Source: Psococerastis gibbosa | Lineage: Eukaryota; Arthropoda; Insecta; Psocodea; Psocidae | Direction of reading: 5' to 3' | DNA length: 64,000 bases | NCBI GenBank assembly: GCA_963971405.1 | Contig: CAXART010000054.1 | Span: 62,001 to 126,000 of the forward strand | Shown: one piece after another, positions 27,820-36,812 of the stretch | Position numbering within the stretch: the first letter of the stretch is position 1 | Layout of the letters: every line of letters begins with the position of its first letter | The notes under the pieces: model-generated | What the model was told of the DNA's origin: nothing | What the model saw: the letters and a program-made list of their open reading frames with translations, nothing else | Databases searched by the model: none | Program-made: the position numbers and the translations under genes

Positions 27820-28186
27820 TTAGACCTCTTTGCTGTTTCTGCCCATAAGATAAATTCGTTAAATTCCATATCAAGAATGTGCTCAACTCCACCACCTATG
27901 ATAGAGCTAAGCACGAGTACTTCTAATCTCAAGTCTTTTGAATAATTGGTGAAAAAAAATCCTTTAATACCTCTTGTACTTTCACATAATCAGCAATATC
28001 TAACTCTTCAATCGCTTCTTTTGCAACTGATGTCAAATTGGCAGTCAAAGTTACTTCCTTACTTAGATCACTACCATTAAGGCGTTCTATTGCCAAATAG
28101 TCTCTAACTTTTGGACGTCTAATGGTAAGTTCTGAGACAGAAATACCATCAACTGTTATTGGGTTGTTTAGTGTTATAGTTTGCAT
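27801..28186 (-). CDS. gpE+E' frameshift product (programmed -1 at a T8 run)
   Basis: In the mRNA the gpE codons GAT TTT TTT TCA lie in a T8 run (27952-27959). A -1 shift there opens a frame of about 46 codons that ends at 27801, 19 bp inside the tape-measure gene. The extension contains IIGGGVEHILDMEFNEF and LWAETAK, the pattern of the E' part of P2-type gpE+E' proteins. The conserved location, slippery run and recognisable extension together support programmed frameshifting. The level of shifting cannot be judged. Confidence 0.8.
27929..28186 (-). CDS. Tail assembly chaperone gpE (zero-frame product)
   Basis: 85 residues, the size of the P2/Mu gpE-type tail assembly protein, opening MQTITLNNPITVDGISVSEL with the family's LTIRRPKVRDYLA segment. 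GGAGA sits 6-10 bases before the ATG. It lies between the tube gene and the tape measure, the conserved place for tail assembly chaperones, which coat the tape measure before tube polymerisation. A run of eight T in the mRNA close to its end (27952-27959) allows a -1 shift into an extension. Confidence 0.88.
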   Translation of the reverse strand: MQTITLNNPITVDGISVSELTIRRPKVRDYLAIERLNGSDLSKEVTLTANLTSVAKEAIEELDIADYVKVQEVLKDFFSPIIQKT

Positions 28187-28268
28187 AAAATTCTCCTATA
28201 AAAAATAAAATCTTGTAAAATGTTGTAACTATTTGATCAACATCTAAAAAATAGAATTCTAAAAATCT

Positions 28269-28775
28269 TCATATTCCAAGCACCGTTTGAAGTAGTGCCA
28301 TCTGATCAACACCATTTATCTTTCTAATCATATTTTCAGCATCGATTTCTATTAACTCATTACCACCTATAGTAAGTTTATAGTAATGAGCAGCTACAGT
28401 ACACTTCAGCGTTGCTTTTTCAGCAGGTTTCCAGTTACCAAAATCAAACTCTTTAAAAATGCCTCTTAAATTGATTATTACTGCTTCAATATCATTACTA
28501 CCACTCCCTTGCATTCCTCCACGGAGCGTTAAAGATACTGAATTTCCATCTATCAAGCCAAAAAGTCTAAATAGTTCTGAATCATACTCAGCGAAAGTAA
28601 AGTCTGCTTCAAGCTTTTCCATGCCCATGTCAATATTTATTGGGATATCCATACCACCAGCACGATACTCTTCTGTTTTTATGGTAAGTTTTGGTAGGGT
28701 AATTTCATCTATTTTTCCTGCATAACCACGACCATCAACAAATACATTAAAATTCTTTAAAATCTTTGGTAACAT
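28269..28775 (-). CDS. Major tail tube protein (P2 FII-like)
   Basis: 168 residues, the standard length for contractile-tail tube proteins. The start MLPKILKNFNVFVDGRGYAG and the MDIPINIDMGMEKLEADFTF segment are typical of the family. It polymerises to the inner tube through which DNA passes. GGGGAGAAAGAGG lies just upstream of the ATG. It is followed by gpE and preceded by the sheath. Confidence 0.93.
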   Translation of the reverse strand: MLPKILKNFNVFVDGRGYAGKIDEITLPKLTIKTEEYRAGGMDIPINIDMGMEKLEADFTFAEYDSELFRLFGLIDGNSVSLTLRGGMQGSGSNDIEAVIINLRGIFKEFDFGNWKPAEKATLKCTVAAHYYKLTIGGNELIEIDAENMIRKINGVDQMALLQTVLGI

Positions 28776-28796
28776 TTTTTCCTCTTTCTCCCCTTT

Positions 28797-29972
28797 TTAT
28801 AATATTGTACCACTCACAAGATGTGACCTGAAAGTAATCTGTTCTGCTGGATATGGTGGTGTAAACTCGAAGTCAAAATACACTTTCCCGCTTGCAATGT
28901 TTGCCGGTGTATTGAGCTCTGGTGTTGCATAACATTTTCCGCTAATAATCGCCCCTTGTGCTTTTAAACTTGCCAGATAGGAATTCACCCCCTCAATCAC
29001 ATCATCTATATAAGTTTTGGTAATATTTCGATCAACTGCCCAGAGATGAGCTCGAAGTAAACTATCATTGATTAAATCTGCAGTCCTTCTCACTGATAAA
29101 AAAGCCCATTTTGAGTCATTTGAACATGTTCTATTTCCCCAAAGCCTATAGCCGTTTTGATGAATTATCGTTGTTACTTCATTTTCATTTAAATGGTTTG
29201 CTCTACAATTTGTATTACCGAGCGTAAAATCAATAGGCCTGCTTGTTCCAACAATACCATTTATCTCTTTATTTGAAGGTGAATGCCAAAATCCTTGTTC
29301 GCTATCTACTTTCGCTATTAAACCAGCTACAAATGGACTTGCCGGTTTTTCTTCCCCTTCAAATACCTTAACCCATGGATCAACTACGTAAACTCTTGAG
29401 CTGCCTACACTTTTTCTCCATTTTATTGCTTCTTCATCATTAGTATTTGGTCCATCTGCAACAATAATTGCTCTTAATTTTTCTGCTATGGAAATTAAAG
29501 CACTCACTACTGAATTTACTCCATCTATTTCAGGTAACTGATGAGTAAACTGAGGTGCAATTAATATTCTTGGAGCAACATGAACTATACTTTCACTACT
29601 GAGAAATGCCTCAATTCCCTGATACTCTCCAGTCTCTTTATCAACTCCGCCAATTATACTTTGAATAGTTTCACTTTCTTTGAGCTTTGAATCGCTGTTT
29701 TCACTTTCTTCAACTCGAATAACTACTACTGTTGCCCCAATTTGGGAAAATATTCCATTTACTGCAGAAGGTAAACTGCCACTCTTTCCGAGCTTTGCTG
29801 CTTCCTTTAAACTTCCTGCTATCAGTACTGGCTTATTCAGTGGAAATTTTTGCTCATCAGCTTCAGGAGCAGTACCAATTATACCTATCACTGATGATTT
29901 AGCTGTATGTACTGTTCTTGCCCCTGAGGTTATCTCAATAACATTTACTCCGTGTAAAAATTCTTCTGGCAT
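28797..29972 (-). CDS. Tail sheath protein (P2 FI-like)
   Basis: 391 residues. Family signatures are an N-terminal HGVNVIEITSGARTV strand, AVNGIFSQIGATVVVIRV, a central von-Willebrand-like core with IIVADGPNTND, GLIAKVDSEQGFWHSPSNKE and GYRLWGNRTC, and the C-terminal FDFEFTPPYPAEQITFRSHL. It forms the contractile sheath that drives the tube into the target cell. It lies 21 bp upstream of the tube gene. Confidence 0.95.
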   Translation of the reverse strand: MPEEFLHGVNVIEITSGARTVHTAKSSVIGIIGTAPEADEQKFPLNKPVLIAGSLKEAAKLGKSGSLPSAVNGIFSQIGATVVVIRVEESENSDSKLKESETIQSIIGGVDKETGEYQGIEAFLSSESIVHVAPRILIAPQFTHQLPEIDGVNSVVSALISIAEKLRAIIVADGPNTNDEEAIKWRKSVGSSRVYVVDPWVKVFEGEEKPASPFVAGLIAKVDSEQGFWHSPSNKEINGIVGTSRPIDFTLGNTNCRANHLNENEVTTIIHQNGYRLWGNRTCSNDSKWAFLSVRRTADLINDSLLRAHLWAVDRNITKTYIDDVIEGVNSYLASLKAQGAIISGKCYATPELNTPANIASGKVYFDFEFTPPYPAEQITFRSHLVSGTIL

Positions 29973-29981
29973 TTTTTCTTT

Positions 29982-30530
29982 TTAACTTTCTTGCATTCTT
30001 TGTTTAAAATCATTGAGCAAAGCCTCTAGCTCTCCTTCGCTTTTGGCTTCTTTAATTTTCTTTTTGACCAAATCTTCAAGCTCTTCACATTTAATTATTG
30101 CTTTTACTGCTTTTTTCACTTTTTCCTCGATTATCCTTGCCATTTCGATAACTGTAATACCACGTACTTTTGCTAAAGGCTCTATAATTTCTACATCTTT
30201 TTCATCTTGGTCTGCTAGAATGCTTTTTGCGGCTTTTTCTTGTATTTGATACGATTTAGCTTTTTGGTAAGAATTTCCAGCGTATTCGTTAGTATAGTTA
30301 GCATAATAAGCACGAAGATTAGAAAGTGCAGAAAACTTCGCATTTTGTAGTAACTCCAATTCAATATCTTCTTGACTACGCTGAGCAATTTCTCCTCCTT
30401 CTGTTAACTGATAACTCTTTTGCCAGTCGAAATTCTTTGGCGCTTCATACCAATCATTTCCAGTTGGCTTACTTTCAAGCGTTGTTGTTTCTACTTGTTT
30501 GTTATGTTCAAATCTAATATAAATTGGCAT
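29982..30530 (-). CDS. Probable tail-fibre-associated protein, unknown role
   Basis: 182 residues. The first 60 residues are beta-like with aromatic positions (NDWYEAPKNFDWQKSYQL), a pattern seen in phage tail fibre assembly or DUF4376-like proteins. The rest is a charged helical coiled coil. It lies 9 bp upstream of the sheath gene and 15 bp downstream of a fibre-like gene, so it is in the tail operon. The specific function is not recognised. Confidence 0.7.
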   Translation of the reverse strand: MPIYIRFEHNKQVETTTLESKPTGNDWYEAPKNFDWQKSYQLTEGGEIAQRSQEDIELELLQNAKFSALSNLRAYYANYTNEYAGNSYQKAKSYQIQEKAAKSILADQDEKDVEIIEPLAKVRGITVIEMARIIEEKVKKAVKAIIKCEELEDLVKKKIKEAKSEGELEALLNDFKQRMQES

Positions 30531-30545
30531 TGGTTTTCTCCGTTT

Positions 30546-32006
30546 TTAATTCCAAATTTTATGAGTGGCATCTAATCCTGGGCATTGCCAAGCTCTTAGT
30601 GTTCTCTCTACGTCCACCTCAAGTCCTGTGGTGAGAAAATTGCTACGTATGTTATAAATTCCCCACTGAATAAATTGACCATAGGTGTACACATCACCTG
30701 AGAGCACACCTTCACTAACTTTTGTTCTGGAATATAAATAAGATGATGTGTAAAGTAATATTGCAACTGTTTTTCCTGCTGGAATCTCCACATTACCAGA
30801 TCCAGCTAATTTGCTATCAGAACTCGTGTATTGGTAAACATTTTTCCATACTATTTTTGAAATACTTGATTTATTAGAATTAGTATTATCAGGAGTTCCC
30901 ACAAATAATCCTGCACCTCCATACTCCGTACTCGAATACGATGATCCAACAAACTCTATAGTTTTATTTATGTTCACATTCGTTGTATTTTTTATAAATA
31001 CTACTCCAAGTGCAGCATATGGGTAATAGTATATTTGATCATAACTACCAGAAAAACTGTTTGTGTATAACTCTCCGTAAATAAATGTTCCCTTGCTTCC
31101 CTCTATAAAACTGAGTTGTCTTGGCCGATAAAAACTAACGTAATCTGTATCGTATATATGGCTACCTGCTAGTAATTGCAACATATAGTCGGTTTTTGTT
31201 ATATCACTACTCCACTTTCCAAGCTCTGTCATAAAAGTTCCGTGGCCAAAGTAATTATTTTTTCTGCCAAGTACACCAAATAAGAAAGGTAATGACCCTG
31301 ATTCAACCATGTTGCGCTTTCTTATTTCATTTATAAGAGACGCTTTTAATTGATCATCTCTAGTTTTTACCTCATTAGAGATGTTTTTAATTCGAGTTTC
31401 TATTTCTCCTATAATTGATGAGCCAGATGGTACATTATTAACAGCACGAAAATCTTCTACTAAACCTTTAAGACCATCTTTATGACTGTTACTAATGCTA
31501 TTTATTGCTGCAATATTTGCATTCTTTCTCGTATCAAGTAGCGATATATGTGAATCTGATGATGCTTTTAAAGTATTTAAGGAATTATCCCTAAGCTTGT
31601 TGATTTCATTAACAGACTCTGTTTTGACTGCAGTTATGGACGATATTGAGTTTGTTTTGTTGCTGTTTATGTCACTTAAGTGTTTTTTTGCACTATCAAG
31701 CAGTTCTTTTAGCTTACCATCAGTCATCTGCACAATTTCAGAAACTGAACTTTTGCCGATTATTGATTCCAGTGCTTTAGCAAGATATGCTAGTTGATCT
31801 GGTGTACTATTTGCTGCTAAATCTTTAAGCCTTCTCTGTAGTGCATCAATTATCTCTTTCACTTCAGTCATTTGCACAATGTCAGAAATAGCTTTTTTAT
31901 CTGCTATCAATTCCAGCGATTTTGCAAGATATGCCAGTTGATCAGGTGTGCTGTTTGCTGCTAAATCCTTTATCCTTTGATGTAACGCTTCTATTGCTTC
32001 TTTCAT
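30546..32006 (-). CDS. Tail-fibre-like protein with repeated N-terminal coiled coil
   Basis: 486 residues from the ATG at 32006, which overlaps the previous stop as ATGA; a TTG at 32012 is less likely. The first 100 residues consist of two copies of a 49-residue unit (KDLAANSTPDQLAYLAK in both), followed by a long coiled coil to about 235. A beta-rich C-terminal half rich in Tyr, Ser and Gly (YYYPYAALGVVFIKNTTNVN) could be the receptor-binding tip. Shape and position suggest a tail fibre or needle. No enzymatic motif. Confidence 0.7.
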   Translation of the reverse strand: MKEAIEALHQRIKDLAANSTPDQLAYLAKSLELIADKKAISDIVQMTEVKEIIDALQRRLKDLAANSTPDQLAYLAKALESIIGKSSVSEIVQMTDGKLKELLDSAKKHLSDINSNKTNSISSITAVKTESVNEINKLRDNSLNTLKASSDSHISLLDTRKNANIAAINSISNSHKDGLKGLVEDFRAVNNVPSGSSIIGEIETRIKNISNEVKTRDDQLKASLINEIRKRNMVESGSLPFLFGVLGRKNNYFGHGTFMTELGKWSSDITKTDYMLQLLAGSHIYDTDYVSFYRPRQLSFIEGSKGTFIYGELYTNSFSGSYDQIYYYPYAALGVVFIKNTTNVNINKTIEFVGSSYSSTEYGGAGLFVGTPDNTNSNKSSISKIVWKNVYQYTSSDSKLAGSGNVEIPAGKTVAILLYTSSYLYSRTKVSEGVLSGDVYTYGQFIQWGIYNIRSNFLTTGLEVDVERTLRAWQCPGLDATHKIWN

Positions 32007-32197
32007 TCCCAAAAATTTAAAAAAGTCTCAAAATTAAACCGCTCAAAATTACTCTTAAGTTGATTATGCTCATCTTCTCTTTCGGTAATATCTTCATCTA
32101 TTTTTTCTATAGCTCTTCGAATACGTACTACATCTTCCACTGCAATATTTTCTGGATGTGGTAGTGTATATCCTCGTTTGCTTTGGTCATTTGGCAT
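32003..32197 (-). CDS. Small tail-operon protein, unknown
   Basis: 64 residues, acidic and helical (VEDVVRIRRAIEKIDEDITE), starting MPNDQSKRGYTLPHPENIAV. Its stop overlaps the fibre gene start (ATGA), and it begins 5 bp after the previous gene. Short conserved proteins of this kind in phage fibre operons often act as fibre connectors or chaperones; that role is a guess. Confidence 0.65.
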   Translation of the reverse strand: MPNDQSKRGYTLPHPENIAVEDVVRIRRAIEKIDEDITEREDEHNQLKSNFERFNFETFLNFWE

Positions 32198-32201
32198 TGA
32201 T

Positions 32202-33419
32202 TCAAGTAATAATCACTCGCAAATTTTTGACTTTAGGACGATAGACAACTGTTCCACTTAAAACTAATTTTATCCTTGTCTCATTGGCATTAAAGTTTGT
32301 CAGTATGTGGACTCTCTCCACCCAATTTTCCCCAATTGCTTTTCCTGATGTTAAATTTACTAATTGCCAATCCACGTTTTTTTGCACATACGCTTTAACA
32401 TCTGCAGTGCCAGGTATTAGCGCATCATATGTTATGGTGATCTTGGTGTTAGCTCCTGCTGTAATACTTCTTGTAACATAATCTCCGGACTCTGAAAGAT
32501 TACCCATAACTAGCTGTAACCAAGGATATAGCGCTGGACTTTTTTCTCGCCCTCCTTTTAGGCTTGCCTTTACTGTTAGCTCTCCAGATAGTCTTTCACG
32601 CAGTGCAAGTGGCAAATTATCAGACAAAAAGTTCTCTTTTCCCTCTTCATCTGTTAAGATAAACTCTACATTGGTATCAAATGCTACTTTTTCGACATTT
32701 GTTAAAACTATTAAATCTGATACGTTATTTGCAGTAACTTTGCCTAGATCAACAACATGAGAAACTTCGCTAAATTTTGCAGCTAGTAATCGAAACGTTA
32801 AATCTAAATTTTGATGCGGAGTCCAGGTACTTGCATTACTTGATGATAGTAATACTCCTACTTGATAAGGCTGACTCGTTACCCAGCGGCTATTTACTGC
32901 ATCATATTTGCCAAGTTCTGCTATTTTGACTGTTGTCTCTGAATCATCGGTAAGTAAAACTATTGCATACTCCTCTCCTGCATGGCAAAACACTGGTGAC
33001 CAAGTAATACGTGTTGCCGTGCCATCTATCTTTATATCTTTTGGCTCAATATAGCTTTCAGCAATGACAGTTTGTGAGGGCATTCCTACTGCCGTTTCTC
33101 TAATCTGCACAACAACACGTTTTTTGCCTTTATTTACAAACCATAGCTCCACACCTCCTATGTGTCTGCTTTCATTTAGTGTAAATGTCTGGGCTAAAGG
33201 ATCAACTCGTCTTGCTGCGATAACTCTTCTTCTTTCTTCTATGGTAATTGTTTTTTTACCAGTATACGTTGCTTCTCCATAGCTTCCTTTATCTCCATAA
33301 AATTGCACCAATTTAGTACCTGCTGGAATATTTGCCGGTATCTTCACCTTTCCCTTTAATTTTCCCTGGTTGTTAGCTGTGAGCATATTTTTATGCAGTA
33401 GGCTGAATGACAACACCAT
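32202..33419 (-). CDS. Tail-operon structural protein, beta-rich, unknown
   Basis: 405 residues from the ATG at 33419. This start is supported by a strong ribosome binding site, AAGGAGGTG, about 6 bases upstream, which lies inside the end of the previous gene; the two overlap by 29 bp. The sequence is beta-strand-rich throughout (RRVDPLAQTFTLNESRHIGG, VQIRETAVGMPSQTVIAESY), a layout seen in baseplate wedge or fibre proteins with sandwich domains. No enzymatic motif. A structural role in the fibre or baseplate periphery is inferred from position. Confidence 0.75.
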   Translation of the reverse strand: MVLSFSLLHKNMLTANNQGKLKGKVKIPANIPAGTKLVQFYGDKGSYGEATYTGKKTITIEERRRVIAARRVDPLAQTFTLNESRHIGGVELWFVNKGKKRVVVQIRETAVGMPSQTVIAESYIEPKDIKIDGTATRITWSPVFCHAGEEYAIVLLTDDSETTVKIAELGKYDAVNSRWVTSQPYQVGVLLSSSNASTWTPHQNLDLTFRLLAAKFSEVSHVVDLGKVTANNVSDLIVLTNVEKVAFDTNVEFILTDEEGKENFLSDNLPLALRERLSGELTVKASLKGGREKSPALYPWLQLVMGNLSESGDYVTRSITAGANTKITITYDALIPGTADVKAYVQKNVDWQLVNLTSGKAIGENWVERVHILTNFNANETRIKLVLSGTVVYRPKVKNLRVIIT

Positions 33420-35325
33420 CGAACTTCACCTCCTTAAGCTTTTCACCTGGCTCAAAACCTTCAATTTCAAAATTCTGTACTGCTTCTCTCATAAATTCAG
33501 CTTCATATGAAGTACTTGACAATAGCTCTGTTGTTTCTTTAACATTAAATACTCTGGTTACTGGACTTTTCCAATTCGTGGTAACCTCTGTCCAGTGGTC
33601 AATGTTTTTATTTAGAGTAATTTGTGCCGGTACTGGATCAAAAGCTTGATATGGATTAATCTTTTCTCCTTTAGTCTGTAAAAGCTGCTCCAGTACCGGT
33701 TCAAGTTCATACGGTAAAAGATAAGGTTTTGTGCCCTTTTCAACATCAATAATTTCCACGTCTATTGGTAAAATTAGTTCCTTATTTACTATTGCTGCAG
33801 ACTGCGAAATTCCTTGATCACGCATATCATCATCAAAGAATGAATCAACAAACACTCCTTTTTTGCTGGTAGGTTCTCTTGAATTTGCATCACTGCGTAG
33901 ACGTTCATAGGCAACCAGCGCATAAAGATCATTTATTCCCTTCTTCATTGCTTCAAGTTCATTCATCGGTACAGCATGAATAGCATTATTCACTATTTTC
34001 ACCCCTTCTTTTTCTCCGTTTTTCCATGTCTGATGAATGTAGCAGAGCAAAAGTTGTCCAGAGGGAGCTTTAGGCATCGATGGTCGCCAAGGGTGAGAAA
34101 TTCCTTTTATTCTTCTTACCACTCCTTTGCTATCGATAGTAATTAAATCAAAGCGGGGCATTTTCCAGGTGTAATCAATCAAAACCAGACTGTTATCAAC
34201 TGCTCCTTTTACTTTGCATCCCTGTTCACTTATATCTTCAGGACTTATATGAGTACGACAGCGGTAAGTTATTTGATAACTACTTCCAGGAGCTGGCTCT
34301 TTACCAGGTAATGACCAATCAACGTTTCCTGCGTTTAATTTGTAATCTATACTATTTTCATAAATAACATTGCCTTGTTTAACTTGAATAATCTCAAGTA
34401 CTGCAGAGTCAGGTATCGGATCAATAGCTCCAGAGTATGAACCATGAGTAACAGTAATGGTTTTCTGAACAGTTATATCTACTTTTTTAATTTCACTTAT
34501 TGGAAAATCATTAACTTTAAGTTCCATTACTCTTTGGCTATTTGGCTGAAAAGTATGTGGTTCTGATTCAACTGACTTTATATCTGGATCTTCATCAAAA
34601 GAAACACGAATACTGTGAGGAAGTTCAATCTCATAGCCATCAACATGAGCTTTGCCCTCATTAATCACAAATATTTTTTTTCCTCCTTCTCCCTCTTCCT
34701 TTTGCAGGAACATTACTTCAAGACCATTTACGACGTAGGAACCATTTGCTTCTTTGTCATAACGAGCAAGAGCAGTAGTTACTATGTTTGCTTGTGGAGG
34801 TGGTGAATGTTCTATCAATACTCCATTTTCAATATGGTAAATTGGGTAAAATTCTCCTTCAGAAAAACGTGGAGAAAGACCTTCTGCTTGATAACCCCAA
34901 ATGGTGGAAACTTTAAGCCTTGCAGCTCCTACTTCCTGATAGTTTCTTGTACCAACTGCAGGATCACGAAGATTTTCATCCTCAAGTTCTGTAATCGTAG
35001 ATTCTACGTAATAAACACCGATACGAACTATAGTATTAAGAGGAACAACAAACTCTTCTTTTTCGACTTTTCTAACTGCTCCACGAAGATAGATTTTTCC
35101 TGATTCAAGTGTAACTTTACCAGTTTCTCTATCTATAATACAATTACTTCCTGTTACAACATCACCATCACGAAATATTGCATCTCCTATGCCTTTAAGC
35201 TTAGAAAGAGCATACTCCTGAGTCTCATTTAATTCTGCAGACTGTAGACCTCTTCCAGCAAGAAATAAGCTTTTTTCGTATTCTTTGTCAGGATTAAAGC
35301 GGTTATAATAGCTACTCAGTGTCAT
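33391..35325 (-). CDS. Phage structural protein, DUF4815-like
   Basis: 644 residues. The N-terminal 100 residues (SSYYNRFNPDKEYEKSLFLA, GRGLQSAELNETQEYALSKL) match the DUF4815 family of phage baseplate/fibre proteins as I know it. The remainder is beta-rich with RVFNVKETTELLSSTSYEAE near the end. It is likely a large baseplate-attached fibre or wedge component. It sits 2 bp after the first gene of the tail operon and overlaps the next by 29 bp. Confidence 0.8.
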   Translation of the reverse strand: MTLSSYYNRFNPDKEYEKSLFLAGRGLQSAELNETQEYALSKLKGIGDAIFRDGDVVTGSNCIIDRETGKVTLESGKIYLRGAVRKVEKEEFVVPLNTIVRIGVYYVESTITELEDENLRDPAVGTRNYQEVGAARLKVSTIWGYQAEGLSPRFSEGEFYPIYHIENGVLIEHSPPPQANIVTTALARYDKEANGSYVVNGLEVMFLQKEEGEGGKKIFVINEGKAHVDGYEIELPHSIRVSFDEDPDIKSVESEPHTFQPNSQRVMELKVNDFPISEIKKVDITVQKTITVTHGSYSGAIDPIPDSAVLEIIQVKQGNVIYENSIDYKLNAGNVDWSLPGKEPAPGSSYQITYRCRTHISPEDISEQGCKVKGAVDNSLVLIDYTWKMPRFDLITIDSKGVVRRIKGISHPWRPSMPKAPSGQLLLCYIHQTWKNGEKEGVKIVNNAIHAVPMNELEAMKKGINDLYALVAYERLRSDANSREPTSKKGVFVDSFFDDDMRDQGISQSAAIVNKELILPIDVEIIDVEKGTKPYLLPYELEPVLEQLLQTKGEKINPYQAFDPVPAQITLNKNIDHWTEVTTNWKSPVTRVFNVKETTELLSSTSYEAEFMREAVQNFEIEGFEPGEKLKEVKFDGVVIQPTA

Positions 35326-35327
35326 AG

Positions 35328-36011
35328 TTAAAAAGTCACTACAAATGAAAAAGTTTCCCGGGTGGCAGCAGTTCTGATAAGCGGCACTGTATGCTCAAGG
35401 ACCAATAAAATTCCAGGATCTTCTATATCTTGTGGTTCAAAATATCTCTGTCCTTCAGGTAATCCTTCTTTTATTTTAGTACCAACCATAACCCCTAATT
35501 CCCTTATCACTTGATTTGCTGCGTCCGTGAAATCGAAAGTAAATTTAAGGTACAAATTATTGGTTGGTACATTTGAGGACCTAAACCTCCCTGTTGGAGT
35601 CAAAAGCTCTCCATTCTCATCACCTGTGCAAAAGAGAACTTCATCTGCAGTACGTCTGCCAAGCTCATTGAGCAGTTTTTGAGATGTAATGGACTCTGGT
35701 GGTGTGTCTTGAATGTATTCTATAGTTACTGTACTATTCTCTACAATAGAGCTGTTTTTCGTACGTTTTATTATACCACTACTGCTCTCAACTATATAGT
35801 CAATACTGGATTGATACACTGTTTGTCCTATAAAAACCCTTACATCTTTAATAGTGTGGTGATCTAGAGCTATTTCACCCTCAATAAAAACTTTTTCGAC
35901 CTGATGGCTACTTTCCCAGCTCGTATCACCTGTTCCCCAAGCAAGGTGGATAGACTGCTCTTTTATACTTGCTGCTATTGCTGCTCTTCCTGATTGTGTA
36001 AGAATTGACAC
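35328..36011 (-). CDS. Tail collar/fibre N-terminal protein; first gene of the tail operon
   Basis: 227 residues from a GTG at 36011. The start MSILTQSGRAAIAASIKEQS and HLAWGTGDTSWE, plus IRELGVMVGTK, resemble the N-terminal domain of phage tail-collar fibre proteins (DUF3751 type), which attach fibres to the baseplate. It is the promoter-proximal gene of the roughly 12-kb minus-strand tail operon, 22 bp downstream of the 42-bp late-promoter-like element. The ribosome binding site is weak. Confidence 0.75.
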   Translation of the reverse strand: MSILTQSGRAAIAASIKEQSIHLAWGTGDTSWESSHQVEKVFIEGEIALDHHTIKDVRVFIGQTVYQSSIDYIVESSSGIIKRTKNSSIVENSTVTIEYIQDTPPESITSQKLLNELGRRTADEVLFCTGDENGELLTPTGRFRSSNVPTNNLYLKFTFDFTDAANQVIRELGVMVGTKIKEGLPEGQRYFEPQDIEDPGILLVLEHTVPLIRTAATRETFSFVVTF

Positions 36012-36032
36012 CTGTGATGAGTTTGAAAGGCT

Positions 36033-36074
36033 TATATAATATATATTCAGGATTTGGAAAATTTTTGTCCAAAA
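36033..36074 (-). promoter_or_regulatory. Shared 42-bp promoter-like element, tail copy
   Basis: Read on the minus strand, this segment matches 48142-48183 of the plus strand at 41 of 42 positions. It contains TTTTGGACAAAAATTTT, then AAATCCTGAA, then TATATATTATATA closest to the gene. The downstream end is 22 bp from the GTG of the first tail gene. A -10-like TATATT or TATTAT is present; a standard -35 at normal spacing is not, so an activator or alternative sigma factor is likely. Confidence 0.7.
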
Positions 36075-36262
36075 AAAATGAATTTTTGCCTAATTTTTTG
36101 TTACAGTATTATTTAAATTTGGATGTGTATTATTCTCGAAAAAAAACAATAGAATATCAATAGTTTAAAAATTGCATCTATATTATTTATTTTTGCTCCT
36201 GTCCTACAAAGTGCACCTATAAGTTCTCATCCTTAAAGCATTAATTGTTTTAGGGAAAAGTT

Positions 36263-36760
36263 ATGAAACTAAAAACAGGTGTTGATCCTATAGTTGTTCA
36301 AAATATACGCTATCAAGCTAGGAGATTAAAACTTTTTGAATGCTTTACTCATGAAACTCATGAAGATCTTGAGCAAGAACTCTTCTGTGAAATTTGGACT
36401 TATCTTGATAGATATGACGAAAGTAAAGGTAGCTTTAACACTTTTGTAGCAAGATTAACTGAACGTCGTGCCAATAACTTATTGGAGAAACAACTATGCA
36501 TAAAACGCAATATTAATAACTACATCAATATTGAGAAAACAGAAGCTTTTGAAGATGAAGTAGCGAAACGTACTGATGTAGATTACATGATTTCAACACT
36601 ACCAAGAAAGATGCAAAAGATATGCGAGCAACTCAAGTACTTTAACTTATATGAAGTTGCTAAGATGAACAACATATCAAGAACTACTTTAAATACTATG
36701 GTAAGAAAAATACGTATAAAACTCTCTTCCATCTACTACAAGGGCAAAAAGAAAAATTGA
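36263..36760 (+). CDS. Sigma-70/ECF-like transcription factor of phage type
   Basis: 165 residues, the size of ECF sigma factors. A region-2-like part (about 28-85) has DLEQELFCEIWTYLDRYDES followed by KGSFNTFVARLTERRANNLL. A region-4-like HTH (about 112-158) has LPRKMQKICEQLKYFNLYEV and ISRTTLNTMVRKIRIKL. Sigma-like proteins direct RNA polymerase to specific promoters. It is the first gene of the replication module, divergent from the tail operon, and about 190 bp from the tail copy of the shared element. It could also be a terminase-like HTH protein. The start ATG follows AGGGAAAAG. Confidence 0.78.
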   Translation: MKLKTGVDPIVVQNIRYQARRLKLFECFTHETHEDLEQELFCEIWTYLDRYDESKGSFNTFVARLTERRANNLLEKQLCIKRNINNYINIEKTEAFEDEVAKRTDVDYMISTLPRKMQKICEQLKYFNLYEVAKMNNISRTTLNTMVRKIRIKLSSIYYKGKKKN

Positions 36761-36812
36761 ACATAAATTCTACCTTTCCTGAATATATAACATATACCAT
36801 TGAGGTGAATAA

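Noticed and set aside
25706-29985. Several plus-strand open frames opposite the tail genes (e.g. 25706-26224, 29680-29985)
   Set aside because: They lie antisense to well-identified tape-measure and sheath genes and have no ribosome binding sites or family features.
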